Assembly: GCF_020736705.1 (NCBI RefSeq)
Contig: NZ_CP085990.1
Coordinates: 1,674,001-1,738,000, forward strand
From: Psychrobacter sanguinis
GTDB lineage: Bacteria > Pseudomonadota > Gammaproteobacteria > Pseudomonadales > Moraxellaceae
Direction of reading: 5' to 3'
DNA length: 64,000 nt
The position numbers and the translations under genes were made by a program. Positions 45,227-56,000 of the stretch are shown piece after piece (position 1 is the first letter of the stretch; the number at the start of each line of letters is the position of its first letter). A model generated the notes under the pieces. That model was not told where the DNA came from. It saw only the letters and a program-made list of their open reading frames with translations, and ran no database searches.

Positions 45227-45547
45227 TGTTTTAGGAACTTGTTGTTATTAAAACTGAGTGAGCTTGATTAAAACTGACTAATCTTGCTAGGCATTAGTAG
45301 GCCATAATACTTATGTGTCTTAATAAAACATTGTCAGTCCTTACCGAGGCTAACTTGAATTTAGTTCACTAATAACGATAATAGTCACAGTTCATCTAAC
45401 AAGTCTTTTGCTATTATTTGGTAGGCACTGTTTAGTAAGCCTTGTTTAGATAATTATTTAAATATGAGACGTAAAGAGTCATAATTTTTTAAATCCAACA
45501 ATAAATTCAATTCGCTAAAAATTCAATTCGATAAAAAAAGAGTCATT
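45227..45547. other. 321-bp gap, no gene seen
   Basis: AT-rich, no clear open frame, hairpin or known RNA. Contains the start region of tatD. Confidence 0.4.
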
Positions 45548-46336
45548 ATGTATACAGACAGTCATTGTCACCTAAACCGTTTAGATTTAACCGCTCATGA
45601 CGGTAAGCTTGATGGCGTTATTGACGCCATGAAACAGGCCAACGTAAGCCGAGCCATGGCCATCATGTGCGACTTTGCAGAATATGATGAGATTTATGAT
45701 ATTATCACCAAATTTGGCGATGAAACGCTGAATCTTGGCATGAGTGTTGGGATTCACCCTTGTGAAGATTTGCAAGTTCTAAAGTCTGCCACAGTTGAAC
45801 GTCTAGTAGAAATGGCGGCAGCGGATCATGTTTGGGCCATTGGAGAGACTGGTTTAGATTACTACTGGAGCGATGAAAACAAACAGGAGCAACAAGCCAG
45901 TCTAGCGCGTCATATCCATGCCAGCCAACAGTTGAAAAAACCTCTCGTGGTGCATACCCGTGAGGCCAAGCACGATACGATAGATATTTTAAAGGCTGAA
46001 AAAGCAGAGCATGGTATTATTCACTGTTTCACTGAAGATTGGGAGACGGCGAAGCAGGCGTTGGATTTGGGTTTTTATATCTCATTTTCAGGGATTGTCA
46101 GCTTTAAAAATGCACAAAGCTTACGCGATGCTGCCCTAAAAGTTCCTAGAGATCGTTTGCTTATTGAAACAGACAGTCCTTATTTGGCCCCCGTACCTAA
46201 GCGCGGCAAGTCAAACGAACCGGCTTATGTGCCTTATGTAGCAACCTGCCTTGGAGATCTATTTGGGATAAGTAGTGAAGAGGTAGGAAGGCTTACCACA
46301 AAAAATTTCGAGGATTTACTGGCACAAGCTCAATAA
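45548..46336 (+). CDS. TatD-family metal-dependent deoxyribonuclease/hydrolase
   Basis: 262 residues. DSHCHLNRL (residues 4-12, metal HxH), GETGLDYYW (about 99-107, metal E), VHTREAKHDT (metal H region), IIHCFTEDWE (about 157) and LLIETDSPYLAPVP (metal D) are the amidohydrolase metal-centre motifs of TatD/YcfH. Probably a 3'-5' exonuclease or D-aminoacyl-type hydrolase; the exact substrate is uncertain. It lies directly before a TetR gene on the same strand. Confidence 0.9.
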   Translation: MYTDSHCHLNRLDLTAHDGKLDGVIDAMKQANVSRAMAIMCDFAEYDEIYDIITKFGDETLNLGMSVGIHPCEDLQVLKSATVERLVEMAAADHVWAIGETGLDYYWSDENKQEQQASLARHIHASQQLKKPLVVHTREAKHDTIDILKAEKAEHGIIHCFTEDWETAKQALDLGFYISFSGIVSFKNAQSLRDAALKVPRDRLLIETDSPYLAPVPKRGKSNEPAYVPYVATCLGDLFGISSEEVGRLTTKNFEDLLAQAQ

Positions 46337-46459
46337 AATGAGTATGCTATATAGGGCATGACTAATCAGTCATTAACTTCTTGAGTTTTGGAGTCGTTAA
46401 TAAGTCTCTATTAAAAGTAGATATTATTCATCAAAGATTATACAAGGTTGGGCGTTTGC

Positions 46460-47146
46460 ATGAGTAGGCAGCAACAATTTAAAAACCGTGAAGAAAAAAT
46501 ATTAGCCACCGCTGAGCAACTCTTACTTGAAGCAGGAAGTGGAGACATAACTTTAGACAGTTTAGCCGATCAACTGGACTTGGCTAAAGGTACTTTGTAT
46601 AAGCACTTTTCTAGCAAAGATGAATTATATTTGCGGATTATCATCCGTTATGAAGAGCAGTTATTCAATATCAATAAAATTGATGACAGTGTCTCAGCTG
46701 GCGTGTCACGTATGATTCTTCAGCAGTTAATGAGTCCACAAAAAGCGCTTTTATTCAATCAAATTGAAGAACGCTTGGCTGCTTCTGCCCAAGGCTTAAA
46801 TAGAATGTTTGGTGAGTTATACGAAATCAGACGAGCCCGTATGAAGCGTTTAATTGACTTGACCAGCGGATATTTACAAAGTCAAAATAGTGGATTAAGT
46901 ACCCGTGATTACTTATCTACCATTTGGGCCATTGGGCAAGGCGGTGCCAGCTTATTGAACTCGAGCTTTTATCAGCGCTATTTAGGTCGGCGTGATACGC
47001 TAAGAGTGGCACTGGTTCAGCAGATGCTCGATTTACCAAAACAGTATCCTAGTCTGGATGAAGAAGACGATGATATGGTGGATCTTGTAAATCAGATTGA
47101 TTCTGAGAGTGAGGCGCACATTCAATCACAAGACACTTCTTCTTAA
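46460..47146 (+). CDS. TetR-family transcriptional regulator
   Basis: 228 residues from ATG 46460; a TTG at 46448 is possible but lacks a site. The helix-turn-helix DITLDSLADQLDLAKGTLYKHFSSKDELYLRI (about 28-59) is canonical. The ligand domain gives no clue. Resembles TetR regulators found behind tatD or fatty-acid genes in this group. Followed by a strong bidirectional terminator. Confidence 0.9.
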   Translation: MSRQQQFKNREEKILATAEQLLLEAGSGDITLDSLADQLDLAKGTLYKHFSSKDELYLRIIIRYEEQLFNINKIDDSVSAGVSRMILQQLMSPQKALLFNQIEERLAASAQGLNRMFGELYEIRRARMKRLIDLTSGYLQSQNSGLSTRDYLSTIWAIGQGGASLLNSSFYQRYLGRRDTLRVALVQQMLDLPKQYPSLDEEDDDMVDLVNQIDSESEAHIQSQDTSS

Positions 47147-47200
47147 CTCAATGGCTAAGGGGGTTTATTAGTAGATTTGAGTTTATCAGTAGACTAGAGT

Positions 47201-47242
47201 AAAAAAGACCTCTTCAATCAATTGATTAAAGAGGTCTTTTTT
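47201..47242 (+). terminator. Bidirectional terminator
   Basis: AAAAAAGACCTCTT / AAGAGGTCTTTTTT stem between convergent TetR genes. Confidence 0.92.
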
Positions 47243-47356
47243 GTTTGTCTTAAAATGCTATCTGGCTTAAACGTGACTGTAAATTGGTCATGACAATAGT
47301 TGGTTATGCTAATAGTTAGTTATGACAATGATTGGTCACGACAATGTCAGTTACAA

Positions 47357-48070
47357 TTACTCATCTGCCAGCAGCGTCTGTTCATTGGAACGCCAATTTT
47401 CTGCGCCATAAAATAGCATTTGTGCTTGACGGGTACATTGTCTGAGCATTTGCTGTTTCTTCTGTTCTGGACACTCGATGTCACCTTCTTCATCATGAGC
47501 CTCAGAGTAGGTCAAATCTAACCAATCAATAATCCATGTCAAAAATAGGTTCAATCCTGCTTCTGCTAATAGGCGTCTGTCCTCTGAGTTGATATGCTGA
47601 AAAGCCGGCTGGATGCCTAAGTCTTTTCCCATTATCTTGGCAAACAACTTGATTTGAGCATCAATGGCGTTACGAACTGATTCAGAGCCACCAAAACGTT
47701 CACTTACTAAGAACTGCCAATAGCGGGGGTGCTCATCAATAGAAGCAAAAAACAATTGGATACTTTTAGCGATTTGACGATCGTAACTGCGTTTACGACC
47801 CATTTGTAAACCACTGCGTAGCGTAGACAGCGCTTCTCCCAACTCTTCTTCGACCAAACAACGGCCTAAAGATTCCATATCATCAAAATGGCGATAGAAA
47901 GCCGTCGGTACCACGCCCACTTCACGGGTAACTTGACGTAAGCTGATCGAAGCAAAGGATTGCCCCATCATACATAGGTCAAGGACCGCATTAAAAAAGG
48001 CTTGACGGGTTTGCATCTTTTTTTGTTCGCGGCTATTTAAATTGAGGTTACTGTTGCTAGTGCCGGTCAT
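47357..48070 (-). CDS. TetR-family regulator, FabR/DesT-like
   Basis: 237 residues from ATG 48070. Helix-turn-helix FASISLRQVTREVGVVPTAFYRHFDDMESLG (about 38-68) has the VPTAFYRHF recognition helix characteristic of FabR/DesT, which control unsaturated fatty-acid synthesis. The ligand domain (ERFGGSESVRNAIDAQIK...) fits as well. The target genes are not in this window. Its frame is convergent with the previous TetR gene. Confidence 0.85.
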   Translation of the reverse strand: MTGTSNSNLNLNSREQKKMQTRQAFFNAVLDLCMMGQSFASISLRQVTREVGVVPTAFYRHFDDMESLGRCLVEEELGEALSTLRSGLQMGRKRSYDRQIAKSIQLFFASIDEHPRYWQFLVSERFGGSESVRNAIDAQIKLFAKIMGKDLGIQPAFQHINSEDRRLLAEAGLNLFLTWIIDWLDLTYSEAHDEEGDIECPEQKKQQMLRQCTRQAQMLFYGAENWRSNEQTLLADE

Positions 48071-48259
48071 GATAAACAATCTCAGTCGATAATAAACATT
48101 AATGTAGGTCACAAGGTGCTTGCAACCTGCATAGCTTACTGATGTCAGTTATAAGGTTGATGTCACTATAAAAAGCAATGTATTGCGATTTAATCATACC
48201 TCGTTTTTATTTGAAAAACGAGTTAAACACCGTGACAACCTTGTCGTGTAATTTCAAGC

Positions 48260-49732
48260 TTACCATACTTTATCACCAATACCATTTAAATCCTGTGCCA
48301 GTCGGTAAGCCTCATGGTCGTTCATACCCGTTAAATAATCCAAGATATTTAACGCATTTTCGTAAACATCTCGGCCCAGTTGACGATACAAAGTATGTAA
48401 ATGCTGATTCAATAATTGAAGCAAATGCTTTTGTTCAAAATGAGGGCGTTGCTCAGTAATCGGCAATAAAGCTAAGGGCATAAAAGCGTCTAATAAAGTT
48501 TGCAAACAGCGGTTGGCCATTAACTCCATGCGCACTTTACTAGGATGAGAGAATATTTGGTTAGACGCTAGGTTTTTGGCTCTATTTATCCCTTCACTGA
48601 CACTGGGCTCACAGTGGTCAAATAAACTACCTTCCATTTCACCGGCCAACATTTCATCAGCATGGATAACAAAGGCTTCAGTCACCTTATCTACCAAGCG
48701 CATCATGGCACGACCCCGCAAAGCCGCTAACTTTTGGACAATGGGGGCATTGTTGGTAACCTCTGGCGGCGCCCCACGCGACCCAATTAATCCCATCATT
48801 AATGGCTCAACCTCTTGATAGCTGATCATGCCTAAATGTATCCCATCTTCCAAGTCAATCAGTGCATAGCAGATGTCGTCTGCCGCTTCTAACAGATACG
48901 CCAAAGGATGGCGAGCATAGCCTTGTTGATTGGGGGCGTAAGGCAGTCGTAATTGCCCAGCAAGCTTATCCAGTAGATTGGCGTCATTATTAAAGCAGCC
49001 ATACTTTTTGATATCCAAGGCACGAATAGGAGCAGAGCTGTTACTTAAATTGGTAGTATCGCATTCAGTCTGATTACTGTGTTTGGCAAGCCAAGGGTAT
49101 TTCATAAACGCGCCTAAAGTAGCACAGGTTAAGCGCATACCGCCGCGATCAGGGTGATGCTCATTACGAGTAAGCAATCTAAATCCTTGTGCATTACCCT
49201 CATAGCCTTGTAAGTCTAGACGTTGAGCAGGCGTCAAATGGCTCAAAAATGGCTGTTGACCCGGCTGATTGAACCAGTCTCTAATGGCGTACTCACCCGC
49301 ATGACCAAAAGGAGGGTTGCCAATATCATGGGCAAGACAAGCGGCTTGAACAATAACGCCGACATCACCGACACTGACACCTCTTGGCAAACCCTCAGCT
49401 AGGGTATTTTGTAGTTTTTCAGCTGCCATCATACCTAAGGAGCGGCCAATACAAGACACTTCCAATGAGTGTGTAAGCCGCGTATGAATGCCCATTTGAT
49501 TGGTCAAAGGGTGGACTTGAGTTTTCTGGTTAAGCTGCCGAAAAGACTGAGAGAAAATAAGTCGATCATAATCTTTGTGAAAGGGTGTCCTAGATTTTTC
49601 TTGCGATAGGTCTTTCCTAATACTACCAAGACGGCGATCGGTGAATAAATAGGACCAACGCTTATAGGCCGACATTTCTTTTAAGCTTGAGTTATTCAAG
49701 TGGTTGTTTAAATTAAGATTAGACTGAGCCAT
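48260..49732 (-). CDS. dgt: Deoxyguanosine triphosphate triphosphohydrolase
   Basis: 490 residues. RTPFHKDYDRLIFSQSFRQLNQKTQV (about 47-72), TRLTHSLEVSCIGRSLG (H of HD) and AACLAHDIGNPPFGHAGE (HD pair, about 130-147), then YLLEAADDICYALIDLEDG are the dGTPase HD-domain motifs. It splits dGTP to deoxyguanosine and tripolyphosphate, which affects dNTP pools. Single gene with its own terminator region downstream; length close to E. coli Dgt (505). Confidence 0.95.
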   Translation of the reverse strand: MAQSNLNLNNHLNNSSLKEMSAYKRWSYLFTDRRLGSIRKDLSQEKSRTPFHKDYDRLIFSQSFRQLNQKTQVHPLTNQMGIHTRLTHSLEVSCIGRSLGMMAAEKLQNTLAEGLPRGVSVGDVGVIVQAACLAHDIGNPPFGHAGEYAIRDWFNQPGQQPFLSHLTPAQRLDLQGYEGNAQGFRLLTRNEHHPDRGGMRLTCATLGAFMKYPWLAKHSNQTECDTTNLSNSSAPIRALDIKKYGCFNNDANLLDKLAGQLRLPYAPNQQGYARHPLAYLLEAADDICYALIDLEDGIHLGMISYQEVEPLMMGLIGSRGAPPEVTNNAPIVQKLAALRGRAMMRLVDKVTEAFVIHADEMLAGEMEGSLFDHCEPSVSEGINRAKNLASNQIFSHPSKVRMELMANRCLQTLLDAFMPLALLPITEQRPHFEQKHLLQLLNQHLHTLYRQLGRDVYENALNILDYLTGMNDHEAYRLAQDLNGIGDKVW

Positions 49733-49780
49733 AAATCACCAAATCAACAAAGAGGGGCAAGTAGCGATTAGCATAACAGA

Positions 49781-49810
49781 AAAAGCCGATAAGTTAACTT
49801 ATCGGCTTTT
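49781..49810. terminator. Perfect palindrome between dgt and ychF
   Basis: AAAAGCCGATAAGTT / AACTTATCGGCTTTT, 15-bp arms with no loop, flanked by A and T runs. Confidence 0.85.
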
Positions 49811-49832
49811 CCAGAAGGAATGTTTTACAAGC

Positions 49833-49864
49833 GAAGCGGGTCAATTACAGTCATTGACCGCTTC
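49833..49864 (-). terminator. Hairpin just after ychF
   Basis: GAAGCGGGTCAAT and ATTGACCGCTTC arms, 10 bp beyond the ychF stop. Together with the palindrome at 49781 it closes the ychF transcript. Confidence 0.6.
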
Positions 49865-49873
49865 GGCGTTGAA

Positions 49874-50965
49874 TTACACGTTGAATCTAAAGTGCATTAC
49901 ATCGCCATCTTGAACGATATAAGTTTTGCCCTCTAAGCGTGATTTACCGGCAGCAGCAGCGCCTTTCTCACCACCATATTCGATAAAGTCTTCATAAGCG
50001 ATGACTTCAGCACGAATAAAGCCGCGCTCAAAATCAGTGTGAATCACACCGGCTGCTTCAGGTGCTGTAACACCTACTTTAACGGTCCAAGCACGTACTT
50101 CTTTCACGCCAGCGGTGAAGTAAGTCTGCATGTCTAGTAGCTTATAACCCAAACGGATAACTTGGTCTAAACCAGCCTCTTCCATGCCCATACCTTCTAA
50201 GAAGTCGGCTTTATCTGCTTCATCTAATTGCGAGATTTCTGCTTCAATTTGGTTGCACAGTGGCAATACGATAGCGTCTTCTTTGGCAGCGTACTCACGT
50301 ACTGCATCTAGGTAAGGGTTGTTCTCAAAACCATCTTCACTAACGTTAGCAATGTACATAGTAGGCTTTAAGGTAATCAGGCCATAGCTTTTGATTAGTT
50401 TTTTCTCATCATCGTCTAAGTTTGCACCACGGGCAGCTTTACCTTCCGCTACCAACGGTTCAATTTTTTTGAACACGTCCAAAGTGGCTTGGGCATCTTT
50501 ATCATTGCCTTTGGCTTTTTTGGTTAAGTTAACAATAGCGCGTTCAACCGCTTCTAAGTCAGCCAGTGCCAATTCAGTATTGATGGTCTCGATGTCATCG
50601 ATAGGACTTACGCGGCCATCAACGTGGATCACATTGTCGTCATCAAAGCAGCGTACCACGTGAGCAATGGCATCAGTCTCACGAATGTTGGCTAGGAACT
50701 GGTTGCCCATACCTTCACCTTTTGATGCACCGGCGACTAGACCAGCAATATCCACAAACTCCATAGTGGTCGGCAAGACACGCTCTGGATTTACGATAGC
50801 GGCTAGCTTCTGTAAACGTGGATCTGGCACAGGAACAATACCAACGTTAGGATCTTTGGTACAAAAAGGGAAGTTTTCGGCCGCAATACCTGCTTTGGTC
50901 AAGGCATTGAATAAAGTTGATTTTCCAACGTTTGGTAAGCCCACGATGCCACAATTAAAGCCCAT
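49874..50965 (-). CDS. ychF: Redox-regulated ATPase YchF
   Basis: 363 residues, standard length. [18 protein letters not shown] (P-loop, about 8-25), [23 protein letters not shown] (switch II), and the TGS-like C-terminal domain ending [20 protein letters not shown]. The Obg-family fold hydrolyses ATP rather than GTP; it binds ribosomes and acts in oxidative-stress response. Core gene, well conserved. Confidence 0.95.
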   Translation of the reverse strand: MGFNCGIVGLPNVGKSTLFNALTKAGIAAENFPFCTKDPNVGIVPVPDPRLQKLAAIVNPERVLPTTMEFVDIAGLVAGASKGEGMGNQFLANIRETDAIAHVVRCFDDDNVIHVDGRVSPIDDIETINTELALADLEAVERAIVNLTKKAKGNDKDAQATLDVFKKIEPLVAEGKAARGANLDDDEKKLIKSYGLITLKPTMYIANVSEDGFENNPYLDAVREYAAKEDAIVLPLCNQIEAEISQLDEADKADFLEGMGMEEAGLDQVIRLGYKLLDMQTYFTAGVKEVRAWTVKVGVTAPEAAGVIHTDFERGFIRAEVIAYEDFIEYGGEKGAAAAGKSRLEGKTYIVQDGDVMHFRFNV

Positions 50966-51321
50966 GTTCTGTCTCTCTTAATCTGATTTGATAAATAAAA
51001 TAAATGAAAAGGGTCACACTACTAAAAAGGATAATACTAATAAAACGGTTTTGGCGATCAATCCAACTCTGACTATGAAACTAACACTTAAGTCTAAGCA
51101 TGACTGCTAAATACGCGACTGTTAAATAGAGGGTATGAGAAGAATAAAAAAATGACACTAGACACTACTAATTACACTATGAGTTAAGCCGCCTATCTGT
51201 AAAGAAAATAGCGGCTTAAATAAATTAGCGCATATTGTAGCAAAAATTGCCAGATAGGGGGTAAGCTATTGTTGACAATACTTGCCTCTCTGACCAAGTT
51301 GTCATCAGCGCTTAAGACAAG
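50966..51321. other. 356-bp gap, no gene seen
   Basis: Promoter of ychF and downstream region of the following gene. AT-rich; no open frame or RNA motif stands out. Confidence 0.4.
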
Positions 51322-52266
51322 TTATTTATTTGGGTCATGGTCTTCAATTAAGCCCACCATAACCCCCATATTTTTATTGTCTTTGTGCTCAATATCGGGC
51401 GCATATAAAGCAGAAGCTACTCCGCCATCCAAAAACAACGCATTGGCACAGTGTAAGTCTTCTTTAAATAGATGAGCAAACTGATAAAAAGTCACCGGTT
51501 CATTGCTGGTGACGAATTTAATATTGCCATCTTCACAAATACCTACGCCATTACGAATTTTCTTTGAGGTACTGCTGGGATTGAATTTATGATGAATCTT
51601 GCCGTCTATGACCAACATTGGACCAGATTGGGTGGCATACCAAGGTTGAGCATCGCCACTTTTTAATAGGGCATCCAATTGATGACTTTCGGTGATGTGA
51701 ACCTGATTGGCTTTGTCCCACCACAAGACACCATTTGGCATCATATGAAAATTACCCGCACCTTCCTTTAAGTTGAGCGATAAAATCTGTCTGCCCTGAA
51801 TAACGGTAAAACCAATCGGACCAAACTCACCGTTATACATCCCAGCATTGGTGGCAAACTTAAGCTCACTGCTTTTTGGTAAATCGGCTAATAGAGCATC
51901 AAATTTGTATAATGGTTTAATCGATTGGTCTTGGTCGATTATGGCAGCAGTGTTGTCTTTTTGCGATGCTTGCCATTGACCTGATTTCCAAAATAAATGC
52001 AAAGACAAAGACGTGTTTGCTTTAAGTAGGGCGTCTTGGGAGACCTGACATAAAGCATGGGTAAAGGGGGCTTTTTGGACCTGACAAAATGACTGTTCGT
52101 CTGCCGTAGCGCCTTTTACCGAAGCGATTAATGCGTCAAAGTCTCCATTTTTACAGCCTGACAATATTAAGGTTGATACTAAAGTTAATACTAAAGTGGC
52201 CCCTAAGGTTATCGCTGCTACAGGTGAGCCAGCTTTTGAGATAGAACCAAGTGAATTTCGAATCAT
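51322..52266 (-). CDS. DUF2233/phosphodiester glycosidase-like lipoprotein
   Basis: 314 residues. Signal peptide with lipobox LSGC (about 34-37). The domain (from about 120) shows KFATNAGMYNGEFGPIGFTV, GPMLVIDGKIH and ANALFLDGGVASALYAP, the NAGPA/DUF2233 motifs of proteins related to the enzyme that removes GlcNAc from phosphodiesters. Substrate unknown; cell-envelope polysaccharide is a guess. 17 bp after the GltB-like gene on the same strand, so co-transcribed. Confidence 0.85.
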   Translation of the reverse strand: MIRNSLGSISKAGSPVAAITLGATLVLTLVSTLILSGCKNGDFDALIASVKGATADEQSFCQVQKAPFTHALCQVSQDALLKANTSLSLHLFWKSGQWQASQKDNTAAIIDQDQSIKPLYKFDALLADLPKSSELKFATNAGMYNGEFGPIGFTVIQGRQILSLNLKEGAGNFHMMPNGVLWWDKANQVHITESHQLDALLKSGDAQPWYATQSGPMLVIDGKIHHKFNPSSTSKKIRNGVGICEDGNIKFVTSNEPVTFYQFAHLFKEDLHCANALFLDGGVASALYAPDIEHKDNKNMGVMVGLIEDHDPNK

Positions 52267-52283
52267 ATAGGGGCCTTAAAGCA

Positions 52284-54029
52284 TTATATCTCTAACGGGA
52301 ATTGCAAATGTTCTGGCTGTGGATCCGTCATTCTACGGGTGTCCCGTGAGTCTTCGTTATAGGCGATATAGGCTTCATTATCTGCCTTGAAGCTGTCAGG
52401 ATCTGCCATAACCCACATTTGGTTATAGATTTCTGAGCGTGCACTCATGGTTAGTAGAGCGCCTTCATCTATAAAGTAAAAGCATCTTGAAAGCAGTTTA
52501 ATAGAGCCATCATTCATACGTCTTGCCACGTGATAAGGGTGTAAGTCATACGGGTGTGATAGGCCGACAGCCCCCACAAAGTTTGCCAACGATTTTATGG
52601 TGTTTTTGTGGAAACTGGCCACACGTTCTGCCTTACTCGGCACATCCAATGCTTTTTCACGGTAAGGATCTTGAGTCGCCACACCGGTTGGACAAGTATT
52701 GGTATGACAAGAGCGAGATTGGATACAGCCCACTGCGAACATAAATCCACGAGCGGAGTTACACCAGTCCGCACCCAGTGCTAACATCTTAGCAATGTCA
52801 AAAGCGGAGACAATTTTACCACTCACACCGATTTTAATTTTATCACGAATACCAGAGCCGACTAGGGTATTGTGTACAAATAAAAACCCATCAATTAACG
52901 GCATACCAAAGCTGTCCATAAATTCAACAGGAGCCGCACCTGTACCCCCTTCAGCACCATCTACCACGATAAAATCAGGGTAGTTGTCTTCTTCGATCAT
53001 GGCTTTTACAATCGCCATGAACTGCCAAGGTTGACCAATACATAGCTTAATACCCACTGGTTTGCCACCTGATAGGTCACGCAGTTTTTGCCAGAAGTGT
53101 ACCAGCTCACGAGGGGTGTTAAAAGCAGAGTGAGTCGAAGGCGAGATACAGTCTTCCGTCATAGGGATTCTACGGGTCAAGGCAATTTCTTTGGTAATTT
53201 TTTCTGCCGGTAATACCCCGCCTTTACCTGGCTTTGCGCCTTGAGACAGTTTAATCTCAATCATTTTTACTTGATCGTCAGTGGCATTTTGTTCAAACAA
53301 TTCGGGGTCAAAATTACCATGCTCATCACGACAGCCAAAGTAGCCGGTCCCTAACTGCCAAATCAAGTCGCCGCCATATTTACGGTGATAAGGACTGATG
53401 GCACCCTCGCCAGTATCATGGGCAAAACCACCCATCTTCGCGCCTTGGTTCAGGGCCATAATGGCGCGCCCTGATAAACTACCAAAACTCATCGCTGAGA
53501 TATTAAACACAGACATAGAGTAAGGATGTTGACAGCGCTCATTACCCACCATGATGCGAAAATCGTCAACATCTAAAGGATGACTGGTCTGAGACTGTAA
53601 AAACCATTCTTTATCTTTGGCATAAAGGTCATCAAGCGTACCAAAAGCATTGGTATCACTTACATTCTTAGCACGTTGATAAACCAAGGCGCGTTGTTGA
53701 CGTGAAAAAGGTACTTCTTCTTTATCGTTTTCGATAAAGTATTGGCGAATTTCAGGACGATAGCTTTCTAGAAAGTAGCGGATATGACCAGCAATAGGAT
53801 AGTTATATAGCACCGAGTGCTTAGACTGCATCAAATCGTAAATACCGACTAATACCAATATCCCTGCCACTAAGGCCAGCCACCAGATAGACAGTAACAG
53901 CGAAATAATGGTGATAAGTGCTACGGTGATAAGTAAACCATAACGTTTTACGACCCCAACTTGGTATTGACGTTCGTTACGCTCTGTACTTTCTGCTTTA
54001 GCAGGAATAGCGGTTGGTGATTTTGACAT
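52284..54029 (-). CDS. FMN-binding glutamate synthase-family protein (GltB2-like)
   Basis: 581 residues. Two N-terminal membrane segments (about 28-63) followed by a central GltB synthase domain: MSVFNISAMSFGSLSGRAIMALN, KPGKGGVLPAEKIT, DFIVVDGAEGGTGAAPVEF and IKIGVSGKIVSAFDIAKMLALGADWCNSARGFMFA. Iron-sulfur cysteines CIQSRSCHTNTCPTG (about 474) match glutamate synthase. It lacks the glutaminase and NADPH subunits of classical GOGAT; these membrane-anchored homologs are of unknown reaction. Forms a unit with the DUF2233 lipoprotein. Confidence 0.88.
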   Translation of the reverse strand: MSKSPTAIPAKAESTERNERQYQVGVVKRYGLLITVALITIISLLLSIWWLALVAGILVLVGIYDLMQSKHSVLYNYPIAGHIRYFLESYRPEIRQYFIENDKEEVPFSRQQRALVYQRAKNVSDTNAFGTLDDLYAKDKEWFLQSQTSHPLDVDDFRIMVGNERCQHPYSMSVFNISAMSFGSLSGRAIMALNQGAKMGGFAHDTGEGAISPYHRKYGGDLIWQLGTGYFGCRDEHGNFDPELFEQNATDDQVKMIEIKLSQGAKPGKGGVLPAEKITKEIALTRRIPMTEDCISPSTHSAFNTPRELVHFWQKLRDLSGGKPVGIKLCIGQPWQFMAIVKAMIEEDNYPDFIVVDGAEGGTGAAPVEFMDSFGMPLIDGFLFVHNTLVGSGIRDKIKIGVSGKIVSAFDIAKMLALGADWCNSARGFMFAVGCIQSRSCHTNTCPTGVATQDPYREKALDVPSKAERVASFHKNTIKSLANFVGAVGLSHPYDLHPYHVARRMNDGSIKLLSRCFYFIDEGALLTMSARSEIYNQMWVMADPDSFKADNEAYIAYNEDSRDTRRMTDPQPEHLQFPLEI

Positions 54030-54990
54030 GAAATATCCTTCGTCATTTTTTTCAATTAAATACTACAAATGTTAAAGACTAAAATGTTAAATACGAAATT
54101 TTTGAAAACGTGTGTTAAAGCTAATGTGTTAAAAACCAAAGTGTAAGAAATCAAAAAACTTAAAAAAAAGCGACTAAAAACTAAAAATATCCAAAGATTA
54201 CCCTTTAGAAACGATGAGCCAAGCTTTTGCTCAATGTTTTAACGGTTATAAACTTTTGTGCGACTATACTATTAATCTAATCATTCTCTATTAGAGAGCG
54301 ATTTAACTAGAGTACAACTACAAGCTTATTTAATGTATTGCCTAGTCTGTAAATAAAACAGACTGACAAATAAAACCAGATTACAAATAAAAATAGTCCC
54401 CAATGCAAACAGACGTTATCTGCGTGCTTAAGATTTTTTAAATTCAAAGGGGGAGTGGGTCACCTTAACTAAAGCATGAACGCTGGAAAATCAGCGTGGG
54501 TTTTGGACGGCTAAGCGCCAATGGCTTCAAAAATAAAAACGGCTACTAAGGGAATTTAGCAACCGCTTGAAGACTGGCATTTAAAGTTAATCTGTATTTT
54601 CTAAACTATTTTATCTAAAAACGCTATCTAGAATATCGTTAATATTAAGGCGTATTATTATAGCCAATATTTACTCTAAAACCTAATATTAGCCTCATAT
54701 ATAACCAACGAGATAACAGATATATAACACTTAGCGATTAACGAGACAGATAGTCACTAAATATTGGCGTAGACCTCTGATCATTATGATTGTCATTATC
54801 CTGTAGTACCGCTTAGCAAACCAAGGTATCCACCGGCTCAATGCTTAATAATTGGTATCAGAATGTTGCTATTTTGCGATTGGTTATGTTTTTTTCTGTC
54901 ATTTAAGCGATGAGTCGTTATAATAAGCGCAGTTTGAAGTCAGAATAGGTGTAATTCACCATACTGTCATTCATGAACTATTAAAATACA
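54030..54990. other. 961-bp gap before ndk, low-complexity
   Basis: No gene visible. 54060-54200 has TGTTAAA repeated several times in A-rich DNA; 54344-54364 is AGTCTGT/ACAGACT with three CAAATAAAA-type repeats behind it. The segment 54480-54560 (GAACGCTGG...CAGCGTGGG) has local complementarity, so a small RNA is possible but unproven. Confidence 0.35.
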
Positions 54991-55029
54991 GTGGTTTTAT
55001 ATAACTTTATTAACTTTGAGGAGCTTAAC

Positions 55030-55461
55030 ATGGCTATCGAACGTACTTTATCAATCATTAAACCAGACGCAGTAGGCGGCAATCACATTGGCGCAATTTA
55101 CAGCCGTTTTGAAGAAGCCGGTCTTAAAATTGTTGGCGCTAAAATGCTACATCTTGATAATGAGAAAGCAGGCGGTTTCTACGCTGAGCATAAAGAGCGT
55201 CCATTCTACAATGACCTAGTTTCTTTCATGACGTCAGGTCCAGTAGTGGTATCAGTATTAGAAGGCGAAAACGCGATTGCTAAGCATCGTGAAATCATGG
55301 GTGCGACTAACCCAGCAGAAGCTGCGGAAGGCACTATCCGTAAAGACTTCGCTTCTAGCATCGATGAAAACGCAGTACACGGTTCTGATTCAGCAGAGTC
55401 AGCGAAACGTGAAATCGCTTACTTCTTCAGCGAAAACGAAGTATTAGACCGCACTCGTTAA
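55030..55461 (+). CDS. ndk: Nucleoside diphosphate kinase
   Basis: 143 residues from the ATG at 55030 with GAGGAGC before it. [18 protein letters not shown] (about 4-21) and the catalytic [17 protein letters not shown] with H117 match Ndk exactly in length and motif. It balances nucleoside triphosphates by transferring phosphate through the histidine. First gene of the ndk-rlmN-pilW-rodZ-ispG-hisS-yfgM-bamB run common in gammaproteobacteria. Confidence 0.97.
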   Translation: MAIERTLSIIKPDAVGGNHIGAIYSRFEEAGLKIVGAKMLHLDNEKAGGFYAEHKERPFYNDLVSFMTSGPVVVSVLEGENAIAKHREIMGATNPAEAAEGTIRKDFASSIDENAVHGSDSAESAKREIAYFFSENEVLDRTR

Positions 55462-55545
55462 TTTTATCTATTGGTTCATAAGTGAACATCAGAGCCAATA
55501 ACACAAAGCGAGTCTGTTTTTTCAAACTTCGAAAAAACAAAGTAG

Positions 55546-55575
55546 AAACGGCTAGGCCTTGGGCTTGGCCGTTTT
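55546..55575 (+). terminator. Terminator after ndk
   Basis: AAACGGCTAGGCC / GGCTTGGCCGTTT stem with two weak pairs and a T run. Confidence 0.85.
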
Positions 55576-55612
55576 TCATTACTGTTTTATATGCCAATGT
55601 TTTATGTACCAA

Positions 55613-56000
55613 ACGGCTTTATGGACTAAGCCTTTTAGATTAAATTACTTGATAAGCTAATAATTATTTTAAAAATTGAAAGTTACTTAATTAAAAGTTA
55701 CTTTGAGGTTTAATAATCAGCTTAAGGCTCCATAATTATTTCACAGTCACGCGGTCTGCACCTTGGTAAGATGTAGACACAGACAAAAACCATGTAAAGT
55801 AGAAATTTAAGTTATAATAAGCCCCTTATTATGTTGTTGTTCCCAAAAACGGGGCATATACCATATTTTATAAGCTTTAATTATTTGCTCTAGCTTGTAA
55901 GCCATTAGCTAGGACATACAGATATATATAAAGCCTCTTCACGATCCAATGAGATCGTATCTAAAAAACCCACATATCCTATTAGGTTAGTTAAGTCATC
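55613..56000. other. 388-bp gap with rlmN promoter region
   Basis: AATAAGCCCCTTATT at about 55817 is a short palindrome; the rest is AT-rich. No gene seen. Confidence 0.4.

Noticed and set aside
54480..54560. Small RNA or riboswitch in the ndk upstream gap
   Set aside because: Local complementarity exists but no known RNA family could be recognised by eye.
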